Shown: positions 54,959-63,973 of the stretch, one piece after another
Layout: the number at the start of each line of letters is the position of its first letter
Numbering within the stretch: position 1 is the first letter of the stretch
From: Aliihoeflea sp. 2WW
GTDB taxonomy: Bacteria; Pseudomonadota; Alphaproteobacteria; Rhizobiales; Rhizobiaceae
DNA: 64,000 nucleotides
Reading direction: 5' to 3'
NCBI RefSeq assembly: GCF_000497755.1
Contig: NZ_AYOD01000021.1
Coordinates: forward strand, 1-64,000
Position numbers and translations under genes: made by a program
The notes under the pieces: generated by a model
What the model was told of the DNA's origin: nothing
Databases searched by the model: none
Seen by the model: only the letters and a program-made list of their open reading frames with translations

Positions 54959-55672
54959 ATGACCATCACTCCACGATCCCAGATGAACAGGCGAACCGTG
55001 CTCGCCTCCATGGGCAGCGTTCTCGCGCTGACGCTCGCGGGCTGCGCGACCACTGCTCCGACGCCACCCGAAGTGCCGGTTCCTCCTCCAGCATCGAAAC
55101 ATCCTGACCACGCGCTCCTGATGTACCGGGCGATGCCGGAAGAAGCATTCCCAATCCCGGCCGCGGACCTCTCGCGCCTCGATCCACGCTATATCCGGGA
55201 AGTGGTCGAATACCCGTCCCACGAAGAGCCAGGCACGGTCGTCGTCGATACGGCCAACCGCTACCTGTACCATATCCAACCTGGCGGAATGGCGACCCGC
55301 TACGGTGTTGGGATAGGTCGCTCCGGCTTCGAGTGGTCGGGCCGCGCGCATATCGCCTACAAGCGCGAGTGGCCTGTCTGGACGCCTCCGTCGGACATGA
55401 TCAAGCGCCAGCCTCAGCTGGAAAAGTGGCGGCATGGCCAGCCTCCAGGCATCGACAATCCGCTCGGCGCAAGAGCGCTGTACATTCATAAGGGCAACGT
55501 CGACACGCTCTACCGCATCCACGGCACTGCAGAAGCATGGACTATCGGGAAGGCGGTCTCGTCGGGATGCGTACGGCTACTGCATCAGGACGTGATCCAC
55601 CTACACGACAATGTCCGATCCGGCTCATCGATCGTCGTGCTGACGGATACAGCAACGTCCGGTCTCGTCTGA
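54959..55672 (+). CDS. L,D-transpeptidase (YkuD) lipoprotein
   Basis: A 237-residue envelope enzyme. The lipobox L-A-G-C follows a hydrophobic signal, so it is lipid-anchored. The YkuD catalytic region reads I-H-G-T-A-E-A-W-T-I-G then S-S-G-C-V-R-L, with the nucleophile Cys and its His intact. It makes 3-3 crosslinks or attaches proteins to peptidoglycan. ATGs at 54950 and 54983 are also in frame. It follows the glycine riboswitch and precedes the TRIC gene by 11 bases. Confidence 0.9.
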   Translation: MTITPRSQMNRRTVLASMGSVLALTLAGCATTAPTPPEVPVPPPASKHPDHALLMYRAMPEEAFPIPAADLSRLDPRYIREVVEYPSHEEPGTVVVDTANRYLYHIQPGGMATRYGVGIGRSGFEWSGRAHIAYKREWPVWTPPSDMIKRQPQLEKWRHGQPPGIDNPLGARALYIHKGNVDTLYRIHGTAEAWTIGKAVSSGCVRLLHQDVIHLHDNVRSGSSIVVLTDTATSGLV

Positions 55673-55683
55673 AGGGAAGAACG

Positions 55684-56307
55684 ATGATCGACGCTGCCGT
55701 TGTCCTCCTCGACTGGTTCGGGGTCGCCGTGTTCGCCGTGACGGGATCGCTTGCGGCCTCCAGGAAGCGGATGGATATCGTTGGCTTCGTACTGCTCGGC
55801 ACGGCGACCGGTATCGGCGGCGGGACGATCCGCGACGCAGTTCTCGGGGCCACACCCGTCTTCTGGGTGAACAGCCCCGGCTACCTGCTCGCCTGTGTGG
55901 TGATGTCGGTTGCCGTGTTCTTCCTAGCCCATGTGCCGCAGTCCAGGGAAGCCTTGCTGCTCCGCTTCGACGCGGTCGGCCTAGCGCTTTTCACGGTGCT
56001 GGGCGCGGACAAGGCACTCGCGATCGGAGCCGGGCCAATCCCTGCCGTCGCGATGGGACTGGTGACGGCGACGTTTGGTGGGATTGTACGGGACGTGTTG
56101 AGCGGCGAAATTCCTGCCATACTCAGTCGCGAGATCTATGCAACCGCAGCGCTTGCCGGAGCTATGGCGTTTGTCCTGCTCAACGGTACGGTTGTGCCTA
56201 GAGAGACCGCGATCGTCGCTGGCTTCGTCCTGACCCTTGCGATCCGTTTCGGCGCGCTGCGTTGGAGCTGGTCGTTGCCACGATACGGCCAATCCAGCGA
56301 TCTGTGA
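55684..56307 (+). CDS. TRIC/UPF0126-family membrane protein, likely glycine-related transporter
   Basis: A 207-residue membrane protein of seven helices built from two UPF0126 repeats (G-G-G-T-I-R-D-A-V-L-G near 38-48 and G-G-I-V-R-D-V-L-S-G near 124-133). Bacterial members (YicG/YadS) have been called cation channels, but glycine transport has been proposed for YicG. Being second in a transcript that opens with a glycine riboswitch supports a glycine link. AAGGGAAG precedes the ATG. Confidence 0.9.
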   Translation: MIDAAVVLLDWFGVAVFAVTGSLAASRKRMDIVGFVLLGTATGIGGGTIRDAVLGATPVFWVNSPGYLLACVVMSVAVFFLAHVPQSREALLLRFDAVGLALFTVLGADKALAIGAGPIPAVAMGLVTATFGGIVRDVLSGEIPAILSREIYATAALAGAMAFVLLNGTVVPRETAIVAGFVLTLAIRFGALRWSWSLPRYGQSSDL

Positions 56308-56386
56308 TTGAGGACATTGCGCCACCATGAAACCCGACAGAGGCAGGACAAGATTGGCTCGCCATCAGTTACCGAAGGAGGGCAGT

Positions 56387-56686
56387 ATGATAATCGGGTC
56401 GCAGTGCAGGGCGGCAAGGGCCCTGGTCGAGATCACTCGCGGCAAGCTCAGCATCCGCTCTGGCATCGATGAAGTCGTCATCCAAGACTTCGAGCGCAAG
56501 CTCGACGTACCTGACGACAGCACCATCGCAGCGCTGCAGGCTGAGCTGGAAGATCTCGGCGCCGTTTTCATCGAAGAGAACGGTGGCGGCATCGGCGTGC
56601 GGTTGAAGTTCACGGAATCTGAAGCGAAGCGTATCGCCCGTTTGGAGGACGAAGGAGGAATAGTTGCCAATGACAGGGTGCCTTGA
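56387..56686 (+). CDS. XRE-like helix-turn-helix regulator
   Basis: A 99-residue small regulator: S-Q-C-R-A-A-R-A-L near the start, a helix-turn-helix region (about 16-40), and the ending F-I-E-E-N-G-G-G-I-G-V-R-L found in many rhizobial XRE-type proteins. GAAGGAGG precedes the ATG. Targets unknown. Confidence 0.75.
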   Translation: MIIGSQCRAARALVEITRGKLSIRSGIDEVVIQDFERKLDVPDDSTIAALQAELEDLGAVFIEENGGGIGVRLKFTESEAKRIARLEDEGGIVANDRVP

Positions 56687-56830
56687 TTTGCTACAAAAGC
56701 TGCCCGCTCTGGTCCAAGTGAGAATGTGCAACACGACTTGGGCTACTTCCCGATCGATTGATAGTTTTCGACGTGACTTGTATCGCGTGCACATACAACT
56801 CAAAAGAGACGTAGTCTCCCGGCCGAGCCT

Positions 56831-57247
56831 CTACTTTTCCGTTCGACGCTGGCGCGATCGCTCCGCGTGCCATTCCCGATCGATGGAGCCCTCTTCCGCT
56901 TTGTGAAAGAACTGCGAGCAGACCAACCAGCCTTTCAGCGGCCTAAGCAGCAGGACGCAGGAACCCACGATGAGAGGCAGCGTAGTGATGACGTGCGCCC
57001 ATAGTGGAGGGTTGAAGGAGGCTTGTAGCCAAACGGCGAAGGCCAAAGCGGGAATCGTCGCAATCGTGATCGCAAAAAAGGCAGGCCCATCTGCAGGGTC
57101 GGCAAACGAATAGTCCAAGCCGCAGACTTCGCACTGCTGCGCCATCGCCAGGAACCCCTTGAAAAGATGGCCCCGCTGGCAGCGAGGACACAAACCCTTA
57201 ATGCCCGTCACCATGGGGTTGTCGGTAGGAGTGTAGGATTCGGCCAT
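56831..57247 (-). CDS. DUF983 membrane protein
   Basis: A 138-residue protein with an N-terminal zinc-ribbon-like pair C-P-R-C (about 20-23) and C-E-V-C-G-L-D-Y (about 40-47), then two membrane helices (about 58-80 and 88-108). It matches DUF983, often found near cytochrome oxidase genes. GGAG precedes the ATG at 57247. A GGAAC-N19-TT element at 57294-57269 suggests stress control. Confidence 0.85.
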   Translation of the reverse strand: MAESYTPTDNPMVTGIKGLCPRCQRGHLFKGFLAMAQQCEVCGLDYSFADPADGPAFFAITIATIPALAFAVWLQASFNPPLWAHVITTLPLIVGSCVLLLRPLKGWLVCSQFFHKAEEGSIDREWHAERSRQRRTEK

Positions 57248-57268
57248 TTCGAACTCCATCATTCGTCC

Positions 57269-57294
57269 AATCACTCGCGATTGGTCGATGTTCC
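57269..57294 (-). promoter_or_regulatory. possible EcfG-type promoter of the DUF983 gene
   Basis: GGAAC on the minus strand (57294-57290), 19 bases, then TT (57270-57269), 22 bases from the ATG; the leader would be short. Weaker support than the 18-base examples. Confidence 0.4.
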
Positions 57295-57403
57295 ATGATC
57301 ATGATTGGCTGCCAGCCGATGAGCGAGGGTGAAGCGCTACCGCCGGGTGTCTCATTGCAATTTTGTCACGTGCGCTGGTCGCCACAGGTGTTGTCTGTCT
57401 TGA

Positions 57404-58894
57404 TCAATCGGGCTCTTGCGGACTGCCAAAACTAGCGCGGCGGACACCCCGACGCGCCAACCACGCTTCCATCTGCCGAATCTCGGTTTCCTGTTCCGCG
57501 ATGACATGTTTGGCAAAGGACCTGGTCTCCGCGTCCGCGCCGAACTGCAGTTGCACCCGGGCCATATCGATCGCGCCTTGGTGATGTGGGATCATGCCCA
57601 ACATGAAGGCTACGTCTGGATCAGGGTGGCGCATGCCTTCAATCATGGGTCCGTGCATCGTAGTCATCGTCGCCTCATATGCAGCAGCGGCGGGCCCCTG
57701 CGACAGATCTGTTGTATCTGCCCCGCCGTCTTTTGCGACGTGTATGTCCGACGCCGGTCGATCACCGATTTCACCAGACCCCATCGGTCCATGCGGACTT
57801 TCCGGATTGTAGGAATGCGTCGCCCGTTCTGCCACTTCCTGTGGCGCGCCGTCCGGCCCGTAGAATGCGCGATGCAGGCCCCAGTAGCTGCCGACGAACA
57901 ACACCAATGCGATCGCAAGCCCCGCAGGAACGCTGTGTAGTGACTGCTTGAGCTTCGGGACAAAGTGCAGCTCGCGCGTGTGGTCGGCAGCGATAGCGAC
58001 GATGATCGCCATGATCAGCGCGTGGCCCACGAGGTCGATGCGGCCGAAAGGATAAACCGCCGCGTTGAAGATGATGAACAGCGCGACGGCCGACAGCCGT
58101 CTCACCAGAGGTGTCCACAACAGACCAAAGCCCATCGTGAACTCGGCCACCCCTGCCATCGGAATGAACACGTCACGCGGCATGCCAAAGGTGAGAAAGG
58201 GCTTTTCTTGGACAAGGGGGTAGAACCAGTCTGGATATGCAAACTTCTCGAGGCTGGACCACATCAGGGCAATGGCCACGCCCCAGCGTAGAACTTCAAA
58301 GCGATGCTTGCGCCAATCTTCATTGCGGGACGCGGCCAGAACGAGATAAGCGGCGACGGCCACGCCCAGCGCCAGGTAATCAAGAAGATGGAAGAAGTCG
58401 TAGTCGCGGAGCGCTAGCGCCCATAGCAAGATGATGCCGGCGGCCGACAGTGGCATTGTCTTTCGGGAGAATACCCCGAAGGCGATCAGCAGCTGCAACC
58501 ACGAAACCCACTCGGCCGGGGTCTGCAGGTCGGGCGTAAGATATACCCCGCCGACTGCAAAAACAGCGACGAAGAAGGCACCGATTACAACTCGGATGAA
58601 GTCGTCGAGCCTGTTCCAGAGCGGGTCGCTAACCCGGTCCATCCCCACGAGGATACTTTGTCCGACAGGACCTCTTTCAATTGCCCTCGTCACGATGAAG
58701 AAGATGAGAACAAGGCCGATCGCCGCCCAGAACCAGAGGTTGGTCAGCGTATTGCCGATCGGAGCCGGAGAAGCACCCACGATGTAGGGTGCGAACCACT
58801 TGACATGTGCCTGGGCGGGAGAGGCTGCGAGGAGCGCAAACAAAGGGACTCCCGCAGCAACTGCCAGGGAATGCATTCCAATTTGGCGAGACAT
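57404..58894 (-). CDS. DoxX-like membrane protein fused to a DUF305 domain
   Basis: A 496-residue fusion. A signal-like segment (A-Q-A-H-V-K near 30) and about nine to ten membrane helices (about 50-350) resemble DoxX-type proteins; a linker leads to a C-terminal DUF305 domain (M-L-G-M-I-P-H-H-Q-G-A-I-D-M-A near 432-446), a helical bundle whose paired His may bind metal. DUF305 usually occurs alone as an exported protein. It lies 20 bases downstream of the haemoglobin gene on the same strand. Confidence 0.82.
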   Translation of the reverse strand: MSRQIGMHSLAVAAGVPLFALLAASPAQAHVKWFAPYIVGASPAPIGNTLTNLWFWAAIGLVLIFFIVTRAIERGPVGQSILVGMDRVSDPLWNRLDDFIRVVIGAFFVAVFAVGGVYLTPDLQTPAEWVSWLQLLIAFGVFSRKTMPLSAAGIILLWALALRDYDFFHLLDYLALGVAVAAYLVLAASRNEDWRKHRFEVLRWGVAIALMWSSLEKFAYPDWFYPLVQEKPFLTFGMPRDVFIPMAGVAEFTMGFGLLWTPLVRRLSAVALFIIFNAAVYPFGRIDLVGHALIMAIIVAIAADHTRELHFVPKLKQSLHSVPAGLAIALVLFVGSYWGLHRAFYGPDGAPQEVAERATHSYNPESPHGPMGSGEIGDRPASDIHVAKDGGADTTDLSQGPAAAAYEATMTTMHGPMIEGMRHPDPDVAFMLGMIPHHQGAIDMARVQLQFGADAETRSFAKHVIAEQETEIRQMEAWLARRGVRRASFGSPQEPD

Positions 58895-58914
58895 GGTCCT
58901 ACCTGCTTTCTGTC

Positions 58915-59343
58915 TCAAACTTTGTAAAAGGTCTTCGCGGCGCGGCGCGGTGGGAGGTCAAGCGCTTTCAGTCCGATGTTCAGGCCGATCTGCAGGCTCT
59001 CAGCGATGCGCTGTGCTCGATCGATGAGAAACGCTGCGGCGTCGGCCGTGCATAGCTCGGATACGGTCGTCTCGAACAGCTGGAGCCATCGAGCGAAATG
59101 GGTGTGCTCGAGAGCAAGCCCCTGATGAGCGGCATGAGGCCTACCAGTGTACCGCCCGCTTCGCATCGCAACGGTCGACCAGAAGGCAACCATGTTGGCG
59201 AGATGTGCATCCCACCGACCGCCGAGTCTGGCCTCGAAGATTGGCCCGAGCATCGAATCCTGTCGGACGCGATCGTAAAAGGTATGCACGACGCACTCGA
59301 TCAGTTCTTCAGTCAGGTTAGTGGGTCGTTCGTCGGTGAGCAT
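58915..59343 (-). CDS. group III truncated haemoglobin
   Basis: A 142-residue globin like Campylobacter Ctb. Tyr23 in H-T-F-Y-D-R-V is the distal B10 residue, W-D-A-H-L-A and F-W near 44-55 fit the E helix, and His73 in A-A-H is the likely haem-ligating F8 residue. It probably handles oxygen or nitric oxide. First gene of a unit with the DUF305 fusion, divergent from the Rrf2 regulator across about 90 bases. Confidence 0.88.
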   Translation of the reverse strand: MLTDERPTNLTEELIECVVHTFYDRVRQDSMLGPIFEARLGGRWDAHLANMVAFWSTVAMRSGRYTGRPHAAHQGLALEHTHFARWLQLFETTVSELCTADAAAFLIDRAQRIAESLQIGLNIGLKALDLPPRRAAKTFYKV

Positions 59344-59400
59344 TTCTGGCGCTCGCGAGGTCTTGATCGTTCCGCCTCTTCATCTAGCCGAAAAAAGAGG

Positions 59401-59420
59401 TATTGTAGATGCATCATTTT
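59401..59420. promoter_or_regulatory. candidate NsrR-type operator
   Basis: A-G-A-T-G-C-A-T-C (59407-59415) followed by A-T-T-T-T lies in the divergent region and resembles an NsrR half-site (A-A-G-A-T-G-C-A-T-T-T). A second good half-site is not evident. Confidence 0.45.
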
Positions 59421-59434
59421 GTAGCAGGCCTGCA

Positions 59435-59911
59435 ATGCGTCTCACCACACATACCGACTACGCCCTTCGCGTGCTCATCGCGCTGGCGGCTCTGCCGAAC
59501 GGACAGCGGGTAACCGTTCATGATCTGGCTCGACGACATCACGTCTCCTCAAACCATCTGATGAAGGTCGTCCAGCGGCTGGTGCGAATGGGTCTGGTAA
59601 AGGCCGCGCGCGGACGGATCGGCGGGCTGTCGCTTGCTGTCCCTGCAGAGGAGGTTCGGATGGGTCAAGTCGTTCGCGCGCTCGAAACCGACACCCAGCT
59701 GGTGGCCTGTCTTGGGGACGATACTGCAGCAAGTTGCGTGTTTACAGGCATCTGTGGCCTGACCGGTGCGCTACGTGGAGCATTGGCAGCATTTTTCGCA
59801 GAGTTGGACCGTCTAACACTTGCCGATGTTGCTGCACGTCAAGCACCCCTGCAGGAGCGGCTAGGGTTCGAGGCTGTGCGAGAAAGGACGCTGGACCGTG
59901 GCCAGCAGTGA
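59435..59911 (+). CDS. Rrf2-family regulator, NsrR-like
   Basis: A 158-residue winged-helix regulator with a recognition helix near 35-50 and three cysteines, C92, C101 and C107, spaced as in NsrR, where they hold a NO-sensitive iron-sulfur cluster. It is divergent from a truncated haemoglobin gene, a usual NsrR target. Naming it NsrR is likely but not proven, since IscR-like members share the fold. Confidence 0.85.
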   Translation: MRLTTHTDYALRVLIALAALPNGQRVTVHDLARRHHVSSNHLMKVVQRLVRMGLVKAARGRIGGLSLAVPAEEVRMGQVVRALETDTQLVACLGDDTAASCVFTGICGLTGALRGALAAFFAELDRLTLADVAARQAPLQERLGFEAVRERTLDRGQQ

Positions 59912-60288
59912 GTTGGAGCTGTGCTCTGTCTGGTCTGGAGCAACTGGAATATGCATTGAAGCCATTGATCAAAGCGTTCGTGACGTTATGCTGCACGTGT
60001 TTACATCTTGCCGATGAGCAGCTGACGTGCCTCTCCCGCGATTGACGGACAGAAAGCTATCGAGAGTTCGCATTCGGTTCATGAACCATGCGGGATCTCT
60101 CATCGCGTGCATCTAGCCCTGGCGCAGCCGCGAGGCTGTCGACCGGGGGCCGGAAATCCAATCAAGCCTAAAGTTCGGTTCTGATTTCCGGGCCCGCCAC
60201 GGCTGGCCTGGCGGAGATGCACTATGACAAACACACATTTACGCCGCCCGTCCGCGGCATTGCTTACCAACGTCCGCTGGCGGCGGAC
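59912..60288. other. 377-base gap before the D-amino-acid operon
   Basis: No gene is supported. The reading frame of the dehydrogenase is open back to 60217 but lacks a good start there. The gap probably holds the operon promoter. Confidence 0.5.
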
Positions 60289-61542
60289 ATGAGGGTTCTA
60301 GTCGTCGGCAGCGGCGTTATCGGCGTCACCACCGCTTGGTATCTCGCACAATCGGGACACGAAGTGACCGTTTTCGACCGTCAGCCTGGCCCCGCGCTCG
60401 AAACCAGCCATGCCAATGCCGGGGAAGTTTCTCCTGGGTACTCGTCGCCGTGGGCCGGACCAGGAATGCCACTGAAGGCGGTCAAGTGGCTCATGATGAA
60501 GCACGGTCCGCTCGCGATTCGTCCAAGGCTTGATCCGGCCATGTGGTCTTGGCTGGTGAGAATGTTGGGGCACTGCACGTCGGCACGATACGCGGTGAAC
60601 AAGGCGCGCATGGTGCCGATCGCAGAATACAGCCGCGACTGCCTCCAAGATCTTCGCGCCACCACCGGAATTGCCTACGACGAGCGGTCCATGGGCACTC
60701 TGCAGCTGTTTCGAACCCAAGAGCAGCTTGACGGCATCGATGGAGACGCAGACGTCCTGCGGCAATTCGGCGTCGATTTCGAAATGCTTGACCGTTCCGG
60801 ATGCATCGCGGCGGAACCGGCACTTTCTCGGGTGGAGGAAAAGTTTGTTGGCGGCCTCCGGCTTCCCGGAGATGAGACGGGGGACTGTCGCATCTTCACC
60901 GAGAAGCTCGCGGCTCTCGCCTCTGCCGCGGTCAATTTCCAGTACGGCGTTTCCGTAGATGGAATTGTAACCAATGGAGGGACTGTTGCCGGGGTCAGGA
61001 CTGAGCAAGGCCTATGGCTGGCTAATGCCGTGGTAGTCGCCGCAGGAAGCTACTCCCCTCGCCTGCTCGCTCCTCTAGGCATTCGTCTCCCAGTCTATCC
61101 GGTCAAGGGCTATTCACTGACGATGCGGTTGGTCGACGCGGACGCAGCTCCCGTATCGACGGTCATGGACGAGACCTACAAGATCGCCATCACGCGTCTT
61201 GGCGATCGCGTACGCGTCGGCGGAACAGCTGAGATATCCGGTTTTGATCTTTCGCTGCCGCGTTCGCGTCGAGCGCCGCTCGAGCACTCGGTGACGGACC
61301 TATTCCCCGGCGCAGGTCACGTGGAAAATGCCACGTTCTGGTGTGGCCTGCGCCCGATGACGCCGGACGGACCGCCGATCGTCGGAGCTACTGAAATTTC
61401 CGGTCTTTTCGTCAACACCGGCCACGGCACGCTGGGTTGGACGATGGCATGCGGCTCGGGTCGGGTGCTTTCGGACGTGTTGTCCGGCAGGCCTCCGGAC
61501 ATCGATGTCTCGGACCTCGGCCCCGCGAGGTATCAACGATGA
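60289..61542 (+). CDS. dadA: D-amino-acid dehydrogenase
   Basis: A 417-residue FAD enzyme. The dinucleotide fold [14 protein letters not shown] is at residues 3-16, followed by S-H-A-N-A-G near 45-50 and the C-terminal G-T-L-G-W-T-M-A. It oxidises D-alanine and other D-amino acids to 2-oxo acids and passes electrons to the respiratory chain. Its stop overlaps the racemase start (ATGA), the classic dadA-dadX arrangement. Confidence 0.93.
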   Translation: MRVLVVGSGVIGVTTAWYLAQSGHEVTVFDRQPGPALETSHANAGEVSPGYSSPWAGPGMPLKAVKWLMMKHGPLAIRPRLDPAMWSWLVRMLGHCTSARYAVNKARMVPIAEYSRDCLQDLRATTGIAYDERSMGTLQLFRTQEQLDGIDGDADVLRQFGVDFEMLDRSGCIAAEPALSRVEEKFVGGLRLPGDETGDCRIFTEKLAALASAAVNFQYGVSVDGIVTNGGTVAGVRTEQGLWLANAVVVAAGSYSPRLLAPLGIRLPVYPVKGYSLTMRLVDADAAPVSTVMDETYKIAITRLGDRVRVGGTAEISGFDLSLPRSRRAPLEHSVTDLFPGAGHVENATFWCGLRPMTPDGPPIVGATEISGLFVNTGHGTLGWTMACGSGRVLSDVLSGRPPDIDVSDLGPARYQR

Positions 61543-62708
61543 TAGGCGACGTCTTGCGGGAGGGGGCGATCCTAACCGTCGACCTCGATGCGGTCGTGTC
61601 AAATTGGAAACTGTTATCCGCAGCATCGAAGCCTGCCGAATGCGCGGCGGTGGTCAAGGCAGATGCCTACGGACTGGGAGCGGCTGAAATCGCACTCTCG
61701 CTGCAGGCGGCCGGCTGCCAAACCTTTTTCGTCGCCCATCTCGACGAGGGTCTCGAACTGCGAAAGGCAATCGGCTTCAGCTCGCGTATCTTCGTTCTTA
61801 ACGGCACGCCGCGAGGGACTGAATACGATTTCTTGAAGTCGGTCTTGATACCGGTGGTCAACACGGTAGGAGAGCTCGCGGCTTGGCAGCATTGCGCCGG
61901 AGCGGCTGGCCGCAGCATGCCCATCGCATTGCAGCTCGACACTGGAATGACCCGTCTGGGTCTAGCGCCTGGCGACATCGCCATGCTGGCAGCCGATCCG
62001 GCGCTCCTCAAAGGCCTGTCCGTCGAACTGATCATGAGCCATCTCGCTTGTGCCGATCAGTTCGCGCATTCCGCCAACGATCGGCAACGGCGCGAATTCG
62101 CCAAGCTCAGATCTGTACTCCCTAAGAAAGCCGGTTCCTCTCTCGCAAACTCGGCGGGAGTATTCATCGGACGCGGTTTCCATTTCGATCTCGTGCGCCC
62201 GGGAGCCGCATTGTACGGGCTCAATCCGACCCCCGGAAGGCCAAACCCGATGAAGGAGGTCGTCGGACTGTCGGCACGCGTCATCCAGCTGCGTGATGTG
62301 CCGACGGGAACCTTCGTCGGTTACGGGCATACGAAGCGGACGGCACGCCCCTCGAAGCTTGCTACGATTTCGCTTGGATACGCCGACGGATGGCCACGTT
62401 CCGCGTGCACGTCGGCCTTTTTCGACGATACAGCAATGCCGTTCATAGGACGCGTGTCTATGGACAGCATCGTCGTCGACGCGACCGACAGCGCCGGCAC
62501 CCTTCGAGAAGGGGCCTTCGTCGATATCGTCTGTTCCGAACAGACGGTCGACGATGTCGCCTCGGCGTCCGGCACGATCGGCTACGAGATTCTCGTCCGC
62601 CTCGGTCGCCGTTTCAGGCGCGAATACCGAAGCCTAGCCATGCTCGATGAAAGGCCCGGCAAGTCGGGCGAGCATGAGCTGTCATTGAACCGAAAAGTAG
62701 AGACATGA
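61539..62708 (+). CDS. alr: alanine racemase (catabolic DadX-type)
   Basis: A 389-residue PLP enzyme. Lys40 in [10 protein letters not shown] holds the cofactor, and the catalytic Tyr lies in L-G-Y-A-D-G-W. It turns L-alanine into D-alanine for the dehydrogenase upstream. It overlaps both neighbours by four bases. The pairing with dadA marks it as the catabolic racemase. Confidence 0.95.
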   Translation: MIGDVLREGAILTVDLDAVVSNWKLLSAASKPAECAAVVKADAYGLGAAEIALSLQAAGCQTFFVAHLDEGLELRKAIGFSSRIFVLNGTPRGTEYDFLKSVLIPVVNTVGELAAWQHCAGAAGRSMPIALQLDTGMTRLGLAPGDIAMLAADPALLKGLSVELIMSHLACADQFAHSANDRQRREFAKLRSVLPKKAGSSLANSAGVFIGRGFHFDLVRPGAALYGLNPTPGRPNPMKEVVGLSARVIQLRDVPTGTFVGYGHTKRTARPSKLATISLGYADGWPRSACTSAFFDDTAMPFIGRVSMDSIVVDATDSAGTLREGAFVDIVCSEQTVDDVASASGTIGYEILVRLGRRFRREYRSLAMLDERPGKSGEHELSLNRKVET

Positions 62709-63973
62709 TGCCCGAACACTCCCTGCTCGACGAAGCCTTGGTCCGCCTCGACGAGGCCGCCGCCCACCTCAATATCGACCCCGACGTCATCGAGAAGCTC
62801 AAATATGCGCGTGAGACGACCAAAGTCCGCTTGATGATCCGCATGGATGACGGATCACGGAAATCGTTTCTTGCCTGGCGGTGCCGGTACGATGACACGC
62901 GCGGGCCGACAAAAGGCGGAATACGCTTCCATCCCGAATCGACTGCCGACGAGGTAGAAACGCTGGCGTTCTGGATGACGTTCAAGTGCGCGGTGATGAA
63001 CCTGCCGTATGGCGGCGGCAAAGGAGCTGTCCAAGTCGATCCGCGAACCTTGTCCAAAGCCGAACTCGAACGGCTGTCGCGTGCCTATATCCAAGCGTTT
63101 GCGCGGATCATCGGGCCGGACCGGGATATTCCTGCCCCGGACGTCTATACGAACTCCATGATCATGGGCTGGATGGCCGACGAGTACGCCCAGATCGTGG
63201 GGCAGCACGAACCCGCCATGATCACGGGCAAGCCGATCGCGCTTGGCGGATCGCTCGGACGCGGCGACGCGACCGCGCGAGGCGGATATTACCTCGTGAA
63301 GCACTTGGCCGGCGATCTCAAGCTAGGCGAGACGATGCGCGTGGCGATCCAAGGGTTTGGCAATGCAGGGCAGCATATCGCGCGGCTGCTCGCAGCTGAC
63401 GGGCACAAGATCGTGGCCGTCTCGGATTCGCAGGGAGCGGTCTTTTCCGCGGCCGGTCTGCACATCGACCTGTTGACGCACGCCAAGTCAATCGGAATGC
63501 CGGTTGCCAGCACTGCAGGCAACGGAGGCCACGAGCGGCTAGAGGCCGACGAGCTTGTGGGGATCGAATGCGACTTGCTGGTCCCCGCGGCACTCGAAAA
63601 CATGATCCACGAAAACAACGCCGCCATGGTCAAGGCAAGTCTGGTGTTGGAACTGGCCAACGGTCCGATTACCCCTCCGGCGGACGAGATACTCGAAGCG
63701 AACGGAACGGTCGTGCTCCCCGACATTTTGGCGAATGCCGGAGGCGTTACGGTGTCCTATCTGGAGTGGGTTCAGAACCGGCAAGGGTTCTACTGGCCAG
63801 TCGAGGATATCCATCAACGCCTGCAGACGATGATGGAGAGCGAAGGCAGGGCGGTTTGGGAGGTCGGCCGAGAAAAGGGTGTCACTCTGCGCACCGCCGC
63901 CTACGTTCATGCTCTAGGACGGCTTGCCGAAGCCATAGAAGCGCACGGAACGCAGAGCTTCTTCACCAGCTGA
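62705..63973 (+). CDS. Glu/Leu/Phe/Val dehydrogenase family protein
   Basis: A 422-residue NAD(P)-dependent amino acid dehydrogenase. P-Y-G-G-G-K-G with the catalytic Lys is near 100-106, the proton-relay Asp region is D-I-P-A-P-D-V near 141-147, and the cofactor fold G-F-G-N-A-G-Q-H is near 219-226. It fits NAD-glutamate dehydrogenase of about 420 residues. The start overlaps the racemase stop (ATGA). It could channel amino nitrogen released or transferred during alanine use. Confidence 0.92.
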   Translation: MMPEHSLLDEALVRLDEAAAHLNIDPDVIEKLKYARETTKVRLMIRMDDGSRKSFLAWRCRYDDTRGPTKGGIRFHPESTADEVETLAFWMTFKCAVMNLPYGGGKGAVQVDPRTLSKAELERLSRAYIQAFARIIGPDRDIPAPDVYTNSMIMGWMADEYAQIVGQHEPAMITGKPIALGGSLGRGDATARGGYYLVKHLAGDLKLGETMRVAIQGFGNAGQHIARLLAADGHKIVAVSDSQGAVFSAAGLHIDLLTHAKSIGMPVASTAGNGGHERLEADELVGIECDLLVPAALENMIHENNAAMVKASLVLELANGPITPPADEILEANGTVVLPDILANAGGVTVSYLEWVQNRQGFYWPVEDIHQRLQTMMESEGRAVWEVGREKGVTLRTAAYVHALGRLAEAIEAHGTQSFFTS

